Source: Mycobacterium ahvazicum (GTDB lineage: Bacteria > Actinomycetota > Actinomycetes > Mycobacteriales > Mycobacteriaceae). From it: a DNA stretch of 64,000 nucleotides. Every line of letters begins with the position of its first letter. Position 1 is the stretch's first letter. A model generated the notes under the pieces. The model saw only the letters and a program-made list of their open reading frames with translations, had not been told where the DNA came from and did no database searches. This document shows positions 27,329 to 36,008 of the stretch, piece by piece. The stretch spans positions 310,001 to 374,000 of the forward strand of contig NZ_FXEG02000001.1 in the NCBI RefSeq assembly GCF_900176255.2, read 5' to 3'. Made by a program: the position numbers and the translations under genes.

Positions 27329-28384
27329 TCACAGGGAGCGGGGCAGCCCGAACTTCGTGAACAAAGTGTCGTCCAGAAATGCAACCACATGCGACACCCC
27401 GTCGGTGCGGACATCGAGCACGTGCAGCTGGAACGGCACGTGCTGCGTGCCGGCCCGCATGTACATCGCCGCGGCGGGCTGCCCGTTGGCGATCAGCGGG
27501 ATCATCCGCATGTCGCCGGGGAGTTCGGCGGGGCACTGTTGATGAATCAGGGTGATGATGGCCCGCGGACCTTGGTACCAACCGGTGTACGGCGGCATCT
27601 CCCAGACCGCTTCGGCGGTGAACAGCGCGACCAGCCGGTCGATGTCGTAGGACTCGAACGCCGCGATGTAGCGGGCCAGCAGGTCCTGCGCTTCGGACGA
27701 ATCCGGCGGCGCCAGGCGGTCATTCGAGCTGGGCCCGACGGTTTCCAGCTGGGTCCGGGCCCGCTGCAGCAGGCTGTTGACTGCGGTCGTGGTGGTACCG
27801 ATCGCGTCGGCCACCTCGGCGGCCTTCCACTGCAGCACGTCGCGCAGCAGCAGCACCGCCCGCTGCCGCGGTGAGAGGTGCTGCAGCGCAGCGACAAACG
27901 CCAACCGCACCGATTCGCGCGAACCCACGATCACCGACGGGTCGGCCGGATCCTCCGTCGTGTCGGGCAATGGTTCCAGCCACGGCACCTCACGGCGTTC
28001 CACCAGCTCGGCCGTCGGATCCGAGCTGGGCCCGCCGAGCCCGGTGGGCAGCGGCCGGCGCGTGCGGCCCTCCAGCGCGGTCAGGCAGGTGTTGGTGGCG
28101 ATGCGGTGCAGCCAGGTGCGAATCGAGGACTTGCCTTCGAACCGGTCGTAGGCCTTCCACGCCCGCAACAGCGTCTCCTGCACCAGGTCTTCCGCGTCGT
28201 GCAGGGAGCCGGTCATCCGGTAGCAGTGCGCCAGCAGCTCGCGGCGATACGGCTCCGCATGAGCCGAGAAATCGCCGTGGCCCCCGCCCGTTGCGGGGAT
28301 TTCTGCGTCGCCGGAATTCTCCGCGAGCACGCTCACCCGACTGAGCCTACGCAGCGCCTCGGACAACAGAGCCGCAGGAGCCAT
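27329..28384 (-). CDS. sigG: ECF sigma factor SigG with SnoaL-like C-terminus
   Basis: Predicted 351-residue sigma factor (Rv0182c is 370 aa). Sigma region 2 is at about residues 45-115 (HCYRMTGSLHDAEDLVQETLLRAWK), and region 4 at about 165-225 (LSPRQRAVLLLRDVL and the HTH with ATTTAVNSLLQRAR). A C-terminal SnoaL-like domain (about 245-345, LLARYIAAFESYDIDRL) replaces a separate anti-sigma factor in this kind of ECF sigma and is known to modulate activity in relatives. SigG has been linked to stress and DNA-damage responses in M. tuberculosis. Only 29 bp separate it from the divergent lipase gene. Confidence 0.92.
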   Translation of the reverse strand: MAPAALLSEALRRLSRVSVLAENSGDAEIPATGGGHGDFSAHAEPYRRELLAHCYRMTGSLHDAEDLVQETLLRAWKAYDRFEGKSSIRTWLHRIATNTCLTALEGRTRRPLPTGLGGPSSDPTAELVERREVPWLEPLPDTTEDPADPSVIVGSRESVRLAFVAALQHLSPRQRAVLLLRDVLQWKAAEVADAIGTTTTAVNSLLQRARTQLETVGPSSNDRLAPPDSSEAQDLLARYIAAFESYDIDRLVALFTAEAVWEMPPYTGWYQGPRAIITLIHQQCPAELPGDMRMIPLIANGQPAAAMYMRAGTQHVPFQLHVLDVRTDGVSHVVAFLDDTLFTKFGLPRSL

Positions 28385-28401
28385 TACGCTGCCCCTAATG
28401 A

Positions 28402-29247
<846 letters not shown>

Positions 29248-29288
29248 GCGTTGAGCGAATTGTCGGGATGCTCCCGTAGTTTGGCGCT

Positions 29289-29348
29289 ATGACCCGCGCC
29301 GGCGACGATGCAGAGCGGAGCGATGAAGAGGAGCGGCGCTATGACTGA
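29289..29348 (+). CDS. Possible 19-residue leader ORF before the Rv0184 homologue
   Basis: ATG at 29289 opens a 19-codon frame encoding MTRAGDDAERSDEEERRYD. Its TGA (29346-29348) overlaps the first codons of the next gene, and the ribosome-binding site of that gene lies inside it. The arrangement suggests translational coupling. I recall near-identical GDDAxRSDEE-type stretches upstream of other mycobacterial genes, but cannot check that here. It could equally be a conserved untranslated leader. Confidence 0.4.
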   Translation: MTRAGDDAERSDEEERRYD

Positions 29349-30090
29349 CGACAAAATGTTGGCGCGCATCGCCGCGCTGCTGCGTCAGGCCGAGGGCACC
29401 GACAACGCGCACGAGGCCGATGCCTTCATGACGGCCGCGCAACGGTTGGCGACGGCGGCGTCCATCGACTTGGCGGTCGCCCGTTCGCATTCGTCCAACC
29501 GCTCGGCGGCCCAGGCGCCGACGCAGCGGACCATCACGATCGGGGCGGCCGGCACCAAGGGGCTGCGGACCTACGTGCAGCTATTCGTGCTGATCGCATC
29601 GGCCAACGACGTGCGCTGCGATGTGGCGTCGAATTCGACGTTCGTCTACGCCTACGGGTTTGCCGAGGACATCGACGCCAGCCACGCCCTCTACGCCAGC
29701 CTGGTCGTCCAGATGGTGCGCGCCTCGGACGCCTACCTTGCCTCGGGCGCGCACCGGCCCACCCCGACGATCACCGCCCGGCTGAACTTCCAGCTGGCCT
29801 TCGGGGCACGCATCGGCCACCGGCTGAGCGAGGCGCGCGAAGAGGCCCGGCGCGAGGCCACCAAGGACAGCAGCCGCCGGCCAGGAACCGCTATCGCATT
29901 GCGGGACAAAGATATCGAGCTGCACGATCACTACCGCAAGGCGTCCAAGGCGCGCGGCACCTACCAGGTCAGCCGGGCGACAGCGGGATACTCGTCGGCG
30001 GCGCGGCGCGCGGGTGATCGGGCCGGCAAGCGGGCGCGGCTCGGCAACAGCACCGAACTGCCCGGAGCGCGGAGCGCGCTGGGCACGTGA
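29341..30090 (+). CDS. DUF2786 protein (Rv0184 homologue)
   Basis: Predicted 249-residue cytosolic protein, the same length as Rv0184. The N-terminal DUF2786 segment (about residues 1-45) has the pattern KMLARIAALLRQAEGTDNAHEADAF; this short domain occurs in actinobacterial and phage proteins of unknown function. The rest is basic at the C-terminus (Arg/Lys/Ala-rich from about residue 160). The ATG at 29341 follows AGGAG by 7 nt. It overlaps the Rv0185 homologue by GTGA, so the two products are made together. Confidence 0.87.
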   Translation: MTDDKMLARIAALLRQAEGTDNAHEADAFMTAAQRLATAASIDLAVARSHSSNRSAAQAPTQRTITIGAAGTKGLRTYVQLFVLIASANDVRCDVASNSTFVYAYGFAEDIDASHALYASLVVQMVRASDAYLASGAHRPTPTITARLNFQLAFGARIGHRLSEAREEARREATKDSSRRPGTAIALRDKDIELHDHYRKASKARGTYQVSRATAGYSSAARRAGDRAGKRARLGNSTELPGARSALGT

Positions 30091-30608
30091 CCGCCGGGGA
30101 GGCGCCGAAGCGGGATACCCAGCGCGCCAAGGTGTATGCCGCCGAGGAATTCGTCCGCACGTTGTTCGACCGTGCCGCCGAGCACCGATCGTCGGCCGTG
30201 GAATTCTTCGGCACCCAGTTGACGCTGCCGCCGGAAGCGCGATTCGGCTCGGTGGCGTCCGTACAGCGCTATGTTGACCAGGTGCTTGCGCTGCCGGCGG
30301 TACGCGAACGGTGGCCCGAGGTGGCGCCGCTGAGAGTGCGCCCGCGCCGGGCCGCGACCGCGGCTCATTACGAAAACTACGAGGACACAGGCATTATCGC
30401 GGTTCCCGACCGTCACACCGCCGACTGGGCGCTGCGCGAGCTGGTGGTGCTGCACGAAGTCGCACATCACCTGTGCCAGGTGCAGCCGGCACACGGTCCG
30501 GAGTTCGTCGACACGCTCTGCACGCTGGCGCAGTCGGTGATGGGACCGGAGCTCGGGCATGTGTTGCGGGTGGTGTACGCCAAAGAAGGGGTGAAATGGG
30601 CGAATTAG
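30087..30608 (+). CDS. Putative zinc metallohydrolase (Rv0185 homologue)
   Basis: Predicted 173-residue protein. The C-terminal half shows VVLHEVAHHLCQVQPAHGPEF: an HExxH zinc motif (about residues 130-134) with a third His in HGPEF about ten residues on, as in SprT/Wss1-like and related gluzincins. This agrees with its classification in a mycobacterial putative metallohydrolase family. The start is a GTG overlapping the Rv0184-type stop. No signal peptide, so it is a cytosolic enzyme of unknown substrate. Its last 13 nt overlap the glucosidase gene. Confidence 0.85.
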   Translation: MTAGEAPKRDTQRAKVYAAEEFVRTLFDRAAEHRSSAVEFFGTQLTLPPEARFGSVASVQRYVDQVLALPAVRERWPEVAPLRVRPRRAATAAHYENYEDTGIIAVPDRHTADWALRELVVLHEVAHHLCQVQPAHGPEFVDTLCTLAQSVMGPELGHVLRVVYAKEGVKWAN

Positions 30609-32692
30609 CCGATCCGGACGCCCGGGCCCGCGACGTCGAGAGCCGGATGACCGACGACGAACGCTTCACGTTGCTGGTCGCGGTGATGGGAACGTCGGAA
30701 CTGTGGCCACTGCCGGACGACCGCATCCCGCCCGGCACCCCGATGAGTGCGGGCTACGTGCCGGGGATTCCCCGGCTTGGTATCCCGGCGCTGCGGATGA
30801 GTGATGCCGGGCTCGGCGTCACCAATCCCGGCTACCGCCCGGGTGACACCGCGACCGCGCTGCCGGCCGGCCTGGCGCTGGCCGCCGGTTTCGATCCGGC
30901 GCTCGCGCACGCCGCCGGCGCCGTGATCGGACGCGAGGCGCGCAGCCGCGGATTCAACGTGCAACTGGCGGGCGCGATGAACCTGGCGCGCGACCCTCGC
31001 AACGGCCGCAACTTCGAATACGTCTCGGAAGACCCACTTTTGACGGCCACGATCGCCGCCGCATCCGTCAACGGAATCCAGCAGCAGGGCGTCATCTCGA
31101 CCGTCAAGCACTACTCGCTGAACTGCAACGAGACCAACCGGCATTGGCTGGACGCGGTTATCGACCCCGACGCGCATCGCGAGTCCGACCTGCTGGCATT
31201 CGAGATCGCGATCGAGCGGTCTGCGCCCGGTGCCGTGATGACCGCCTACAACAAGGTCAACGGTGACTATGCCTCGGCGAACGGGCTGCTGCTCAACGAC
31301 ATCCTGAAAGACGCTTGGGGATATCGGGGTTGGGTCATGTCCGACTGGGGCGCCACACCCGGCTGGGAGTGCGCGCTGTCCGGCCTGGACCAGGAATGCG
31401 GTGCCCAGATCGACACCGTGTTCTGGGGTGCGGAGGCATTCACCGAACCGCTGCGGTCCGCCTACGCCGACGGAAAACTGCCCAAAGACCGCCTGTCCGA
31501 CATGGTTCGGCGGATTCTGCGTTCGATGTTCGCGGTCGGAATCGACCGGGACGCTCCCGAGCCGGATATGGCCGCCCACAACGAGATTGCGCTGCAGATC
31601 GCCCGCCGGGGCACCGTGCTGCTGCAGAACCGCGGAGTGCTGCCGCTGGCACCCGATGCCCACATCGCCGTGATCGGCGGCCACGCGCAGCTGGGAGTTC
31701 CGACGGGCTGCGGCTCGAGTACCGTCGTTCCTCCCGGCGGCTACGCGCAGGTGGTCCCGATCGGGGGAGCGGGTCTGACCGGAGGCACCCGAAATCTCTA
31801 CCTGTTGCCGTCCAGCCCGGTCGAGGAACTCAGGAAGCAATTGCCCCACGCGCGGCTCGAGTTCGATCCCGGCCTCAGTCCGGCCGAAGCGGTGCTGGCC
31901 GCGCGGCGGGCCGACGTAGCGATCGTGTTCGGGATCCGGGTCGAGGGCGAGGGTTTCGACGGTGCCGACTTGTCGCTGCCGTGGGGTCAGGATGAGGTCA
32001 TCGCCGCGGTCGCGGCCGCCAACCCGAACACGGTGGTGGTGCTGGAGACCGGTAACCCGGTGGCGATGCCGTGGCGAGATTCGGCGAGCGCGATCCTGCA
32101 GGCGTGGTATCCGGGCCAGGCCGGCGGCCAGGCGATCGCGGAGATCGTTGCCGGACAAGTGAATCCATCGGGGCGCCTGCCGATCACGTTTCCGGACGGA
32201 CTGGACCAGACGCCGCGCCCGGAGCTGCCCGACCTCGGCGCCGCGTTCGGCACGCCGACCGCGATCGACTACTTCGAAGGAGCCGAGGTCGGTTACCGGT
32301 GGTTCGCCGGTCAGGGTCACACGCCGTTATTCGCGTTCGGTCATGGCTTGTCCTACACCAGTTTTGAATACCACGACTTAGTGGTCACCGGTGGTGACAC
32401 GGTCACGGCGAGCTTCAGCGTCGTCAACACCGGCCAGCGGAGCGGGGCCGATATTCCACAGTTGTATCTGACTCACCAACGCCTGCGGTTGCTGGGATTC
32501 GAGCGGGTCGAGTTGGACCCGGGTGCGACGTGCCGGGTGACGATCTCCGCGGATCCGCGCTTGCTCGCCCGCTACGAACGCGGCAGCTGGCGGATCGAGC
32601 CGGGCCAGTACCAGGTGGCGGTCGGCGCCTCGGCGGCCGCGGTTCGGCTGACGGCCGAGGTCGAGCTGGCCGGTCGTGCGTTCGGGCGCTGA
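30596..32692 (+). CDS. bglS: GH3-family beta-glucosidase BglS
   Basis: Predicted 698-residue glycoside hydrolase family 3 enzyme (Rv0186 is 691 aa). The start ATG follows AAGGGG at good spacing and overlaps the previous gene by 13 nt; a longer frame upstream is not protein-like. The (beta/alpha)8 domain contains the conserved KHYSLNCNE segment and the nucleophile Asp in VMSDWGATPG (about residue 251). The GH3 C-terminal domain spans about 320-560, and a fibronectin III-like domain ends the protein (about 600-690). No signal peptide, so it presumably acts on intracellular beta-glucosides. Confidence 0.93.
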   Translation: MGELADPDARARDVESRMTDDERFTLLVAVMGTSELWPLPDDRIPPGTPMSAGYVPGIPRLGIPALRMSDAGLGVTNPGYRPGDTATALPAGLALAAGFDPALAHAAGAVIGREARSRGFNVQLAGAMNLARDPRNGRNFEYVSEDPLLTATIAAASVNGIQQQGVISTVKHYSLNCNETNRHWLDAVIDPDAHRESDLLAFEIAIERSAPGAVMTAYNKVNGDYASANGLLLNDILKDAWGYRGWVMSDWGATPGWECALSGLDQECGAQIDTVFWGAEAFTEPLRSAYADGKLPKDRLSDMVRRILRSMFAVGIDRDAPEPDMAAHNEIALQIARRGTVLLQNRGVLPLAPDAHIAVIGGHAQLGVPTGCGSSTVVPPGGYAQVVPIGGAGLTGGTRNLYLLPSSPVEELRKQLPHARLEFDPGLSPAEAVLAARRADVAIVFGIRVEGEGFDGADLSLPWGQDEVIAAVAAANPNTVVVLETGNPVAMPWRDSASAILQAWYPGQAGGQAIAEIVAGQVNPSGRLPITFPDGLDQTPRPELPDLGAAFGTPTAIDYFEGAEVGYRWFAGQGHTPLFAFGHGLSYTSFEYHDLVVTGGDTVTASFSVVNTGQRSGADIPQLYLTHQRLRLLGFERVELDPGATCRVTISADPRLLARYERGSWRIEPGQYQVAVGASAAAVRLTAEVELAGRAFGR

Positions 32693-32727
32693 TTGGCACG
32701 TCGAACGCGACGACCGGCCGGCTGGAT

Positions 32728-32874
32728 TTACTTGACGGGCACCAATGCTTCGCCGCAGGAGCAGCGGTAGTCCTCGTCCGCGCCCGAGCAGTGGCATGCG
32801 ACCTCGATGCGGACGCGACATCCGCATCCCTCGTGACCGCACGTCAGCTGGGTCCCCTCGTCGTAGTGCGCCAT
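32728..32874 (-). CDS. mymT: Copper metallothionein MymT
   Basis: A 48-residue cysteine-rich protein, too short for ordinary gene calling. Seven cysteines fall in C-x4-C-x-C, C-x-C and C-x-C clusters (residues 12, 17, 19, 27, 29, 38, 40) with His14 and His28. [12 protein letters not shown] and the end ALVPVK match mycobacterial MymT, which binds several Cu(I) ions and protects against copper. The ATG is at 32874. The N-terminus seems a few residues shorter than that of M. tuberculosis MymT as annotated. It converges with bglS. A RicR-type operator lies 100 bp upstream, so copper induction is expected. Confidence 0.95.
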   Translation of the reverse strand: MAHYDEGTQLTCGHEGCGCRVRIEVACHCSGADEDYRCSCGEALVPVK

Positions 32875-32973
32875 GTGAATCACCCTTGTCTGTTACGGGA
32901 TCCCGGTTGGTTCACCGCAATCCAGTGGATACCTTCCGTGGTTGCCCGACGATCGGGCCGCCACGCTCAATGT

Positions 32974-32990
32974 ATACCCCATACGGGTAT
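32974..32990. promoter_or_regulatory. RicR-type copper operator upstream of mymT
   Basis: The site reads ATACCC-N5-GGGTAT, a perfect 6-bp inverted repeat. RicR binds TACCC-N5-GGGTA palindromes in M. tuberculosis and releases them on binding Cu(I). It is 100 bp upstream of mymT on the minus strand and also 94 bp upstream of the divergent methyltransferase. An identical-architecture site precedes ricR in this window. Confidence 0.9.
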
Positions 32991-33083
32991 CTGGTAAAGC
33001 CTCGGCGTTGGGTCCGTTATCGATTGGATGCGCGACCAGGTGCGAGACGGCGGCCGGCGCCGCGTGCGGCTAGCGTGGATCGC

Positions 33084-33749
33084 ATGACCGACGAACCCAC
33101 CCCGCAAGACGTCGACGCCTTCTTGGACAGCACCGTGATCGGTGACGATCCGGCCTTGTCCGCGGCGCTGGAGGCCAGCAACGCCGCCGGTCTGCCGCAG
33201 ATCGCGGTGTCGTGGCAGCAGGGCAAGTTCCTGTCGCTGCTGGCCGGTGCCATCCAGGCGCGGCGCATTCTCGAAATCGGCACCCTCGGTGGCTTCAGCA
33301 CCACTTGGCTGGCGCGTGCGGTGGGCCCGGACGGACAGGTGGTGACGCTGGAATTCGAGTCCAAGCACGCCGACGTCGCATGCGCCAATCTGAAGCGGGC
33401 CAACGTCGTCGATCGGGTCCAGGTGGTTGTCGGCCCGGCGCTGGAAACCCTGCGGACACTGAACGGCGACCCCTTCGACTTCGTGTTCATCGATGCGGAC
33501 AAGGAGAACTATCCCAAGTATCTGGAGTGGGCGATCAAGCTGACCCGCGTCGGTGCACTCATCGTGGTGGACAACGTAATTCGGGAAGGCGAAATCCTGT
33601 CACCGGATTCCGATGATGAGAAAGTGGCCGCCACCCGGGAGACGCTGCAGCTGATGGGTGAGCACGCGCAACTGGACACCGCGGTGATTCAGACGGTCGG
33701 AGCCAAGCACTGGGACGGCTTCGCCATCGCGTTGGTCAAAGAACTCTGA
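33084..33749 (+). CDS. Class I SAM-dependent O-methyltransferase (Rv0187 homologue)
   Basis: Predicted 221-residue enzyme (Rv0187 is 220 aa). It resembles the catechol/caffeoyl-CoA O-methyltransferase type. The SAM-binding motif I is ILEIGTLGGFSTTWLA (about residues 61-76) and the metal/substrate region is FVFIDADKENYPKY (about 133-146). The ATG at 33084 begins the conserved protein; the frame is open further upstream but crosses the RicR-box region. The substrate is unknown. Divergent from mymT; whether the copper operator also affects it is open. Rv0188 does not follow it here. Confidence 0.9.
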   Translation: MTDEPTPQDVDAFLDSTVIGDDPALSAALEASNAAGLPQIAVSWQQGKFLSLLAGAIQARRILEIGTLGGFSTTWLARAVGPDGQVVTLEFESKHADVACANLKRANVVDRVQVVVGPALETLRTLNGDPFDFVFIDADKENYPKYLEWAIKLTRVGALIVVDNVIREGEILSPDSDDEKVAATRETLQLMGEHAQLDTAVIQTVGAKHWDGFAIALVKEL

Positions 33750-33765
33750 ACCCCGCTCGCGGCGG

Positions 33766-35478
33766 TTAGCCGCAGACCGCGCCGATCGCGGCCGAGCTGA
33801 CCAGCTTGACGTACTTGGCCAGCACGCCGGTCTTGTAACGCGGCGCAGGAGGGGTGAAACCACTTTGGCGAGAAGCGAATTCGGTCGCGTCGCCCAGCAC
33901 GTCTAGGGTGCCGCCGGCCACGTCGAGCCGGATCCGGTCGCCGTCGCGCAGGAATGCGATCGGTCCGGCGTCCACTGCCTCCGGTGCGATGTGTCCCACG
34001 CACAGGCCGGTGGTTCCGCCGGAGAACCGGCCGTCGGTGAGCAGCAGCACGTCTTTACCCAGCCCGGCACCCTTGATCGCCCCGGTGATGGCCAGCATTT
34101 CGCGCATCCCGGGCCCGCCCTTGGGGCCCTCGTAGCGGATCACCACCGCGTCACCCTTGGTGATGGTGCCGTCTTCGAGCGCGTCCAGGGCGGCCCGCTC
34201 GCCATCGAAAACCCTTGCGGTGCCTTCGAACACGTCGGAGTCGAAACCGGCGGACTTGACCACCGCCCCCTCCGGGGCCAGGCTCCCACGCAGGATCGTG
34301 ATCCCACCCGTCGGGTGGATCGGATCGCTCAGCGCGCGCAGCACCTTGCCGTCCGGATCGGGCGGCTCGATGGCGGCCAGGTTCTCGGCCAGGGTGTGGC
34401 CGGTCACCGTGAGGCAGTCGCCGTGCAGCAGCCCCGCGTCCAGCAGTGCCTTCATCATCACCGGGACGCCGCCGATGTGGTCGACGTGCGACATCACGTG
34501 CCGGCCGAACGGCTTGACGTCGGCCAGGTGCGGCACCTTGGACCCGATCCGGCTGAAGTCATCGAGCGTCAGCGCGACCTCGGCCTCGTGGGCGATCGCC
34601 AGCAGGTGCAGCACCGCGTTGGTCGAACCACCGAACGCCATCACCACCGCGATCGCGTTCTCGAAGGCTTCCTTGGTGAGGATGTCGCGGGCGGTGATGC
34701 CGCGGCGCAGCAGTTCGATGACGGCCTGTCCGCTGCGCCGGGCGAACCCGTCGCGGCGGCGGTCGGTGGCCGGGGGAGCGGCACTGCCGGGCAGTGACAT
34801 GCCCAGTGCCTCGGCGGCGCTGGCCATCGTGTTCGCGGTGTACATCCCGCCGCACGCGCCCTCGCCGGGACAGATCGCGCGCTCGATGGCGTCGACGTCC
34901 TCGCGCGACATCAACCCACGCGAGCAGGCGCCGACGGCCTCGAACGCATCGATGATCGTCACCTCGCGCTCGCTGCCGTCGGAGAGTTTGGCCACGCCCG
35001 GCAGGATCGAGCCCGCGTAGAGGAACACCGACGCCAGGTCCAGGCGCGCGGCGGCCATCAGCATGCCGGGCAGCGACTTGTCGCAGCCGGCCAGCAGCAC
35101 CGAGCCGTCGAGTCGTTCGGCCTGCATCACGGTCTCGACGCTGTCGGCGATCACCTCGCGGGACACCAGGGAGAAGTGCATGCCTTCGTGGCCCATCGAG
35201 ATGCCGTCGGAGACCGAGATGGTGCCGAATTCCAGCGGGTAGCCGCCGGCGGCGAACACCCCCTCCTTGACCGCCTTGGCCAGCCGGTCCAGCGAGAGGT
35301 TGCACGGCGTGATCTCGTTCCAGGACGAGGCGACACCGATCTGCGGCTTGGCGAAGTCTTCGTCGCCCATGCCTACGGCACGCAGCATGCCCCGGGCGGC
35401 GGTCTTCTCCAGACCGTCGGTGACGTCACGACTACGGGGCTTGATGTCGGCTGTTGCCGCCTCGGTGTGCAGGGCCAT
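33766..35478 (-). CDS. ilvD: Dihydroxy-acid dehydratase IlvD
   Basis: Predicted 570-residue Fe-S enzyme of branched-chain amino acid synthesis, converting 2,3-dihydroxy-isovalerate or -methylvalerate to the 2-keto acids. The cluster cysteines are visible in [10 protein letters not shown] (Cys59), [11 protein letters not shown] (about 127) and [15 protein letters not shown] (about 199). The C-terminal domain ends with [19 protein letters not shown], carrying the catalytic serine region. Rv0189c is 575 aa. It is divergent from ricR, sharing the short gap that holds the copper operator, and convergent with the methyltransferase. Confidence 0.97.
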   Translation of the reverse strand: MALHTEAATADIKPRSRDVTDGLEKTAARGMLRAVGMGDEDFAKPQIGVASSWNEITPCNLSLDRLAKAVKEGVFAAGGYPLEFGTISVSDGISMGHEGMHFSLVSREVIADSVETVMQAERLDGSVLLAGCDKSLPGMLMAAARLDLASVFLYAGSILPGVAKLSDGSEREVTIIDAFEAVGACSRGLMSREDVDAIERAICPGEGACGGMYTANTMASAAEALGMSLPGSAAPPATDRRRDGFARRSGQAVIELLRRGITARDILTKEAFENAIAVVMAFGGSTNAVLHLLAIAHEAEVALTLDDFSRIGSKVPHLADVKPFGRHVMSHVDHIGGVPVMMKALLDAGLLHGDCLTVTGHTLAENLAAIEPPDPDGKVLRALSDPIHPTGGITILRGSLAPEGAVVKSAGFDSDVFEGTARVFDGERAALDALEDGTITKGDAVVIRYEGPKGGPGMREMLAITGAIKGAGLGKDVLLLTDGRFSGGTTGLCVGHIAPEAVDAGPIAFLRDGDRIRLDVAGGTLDVLGDATEFASRQSGFTPPAPRYKTGVLAKYVKLVSSAAIGAVCG

Positions 35479-35520
35479 TGATCAAGTATGCGCGGCCAGG
35501 ACAAGCCAATTTCACGGGCA

Positions 35521-35537
35521 ATACCCCGCTGGGGTAT
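35521..35537. promoter_or_regulatory. RicR autoregulatory operator
   Basis: ATACCC-N5-GGGTAT, the same symmetric 17-bp architecture as upstream of mymT, followed at once by a further GGGTAT half-site (35539-35544). It lies about 40 bp upstream of the ricR ATG and in the gap shared with divergent ilvD. Autorepression by RicR is known in M. tuberculosis. Confidence 0.9.
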
Positions 35538-35577
35538 AGGGTATCGTGGAGGTTTGACACGCCGCAGAGAGGCTGAG

Positions 35578-35868
35578 ATGACGACTCCACACGGATACTC
35601 GCAGCAGAAGGACAATTACGCCAAGCGGCTGCGGCGCATCGAGGGCCAGGTGCGCGGCATCGCCAAGATGATCGAGGACGACAAGTACTGCATCGACGTG
35701 CTGACCCAGATCAGCGCCGTGAACAGCGCGATGCGGTCGGTGGCGCTGAACCTGCTGGACGAGCACCTCGGACACTGTGTGACCCGCGCCGTCGCCGAGG
35801 GCGGCAGCGACGCCGACGAGAAGCTCGCCGAGGCATCCGCGGCCATTGCGCGTCTCGTTCGTTCCTGA
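35578..35868 (+). CDS. ricR: Copper-sensing CsoR-family repressor RicR
   Basis: Predicted 96-residue all-helical repressor, the same length as Rv0190. The Cu(I) ligands of the CsoR family are in place: Cys38 (DDKYCIDVL), His63 and Cys67 (DEHLGHCV). The opening KRLRRIEGQVRGIAKMIE is the family hallmark. The ATG at 35578 gives the correct N-terminus; an earlier in-frame ATG would run through the operator. RicR represses its own gene, mymT and a set of distant copper genes until copper binds. Divergent from ilvD. Confidence 0.96.
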   Translation: MTTPHGYSQQKDNYAKRLRRIEGQVRGIAKMIEDDKYCIDVLTQISAVNSAMRSVALNLLDEHLGHCVTRAVAEGGSDADEKLAEASAAIARLVRS

Positions 35869-36008
35869 TCGGTGACGTAGTTGAGACCGGTGTTGCGGTC
35901 CTAAGTTGGCCGAACCCGTTGTTGAGGTGCGTACGGTAAGGCAGTGTGATCGCATTAGGCACGACAACCCAGGAACTGGGGAGCCCGGCCGATACCGTAT
36001 CCCACGCC

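Noticed and set aside
35488-35577. Earlier start for ricR giving a 126-residue protein
   Set aside because: It would translate straight through the RicR operator; the ATG at 35578 gives the family-typical 96 residues.
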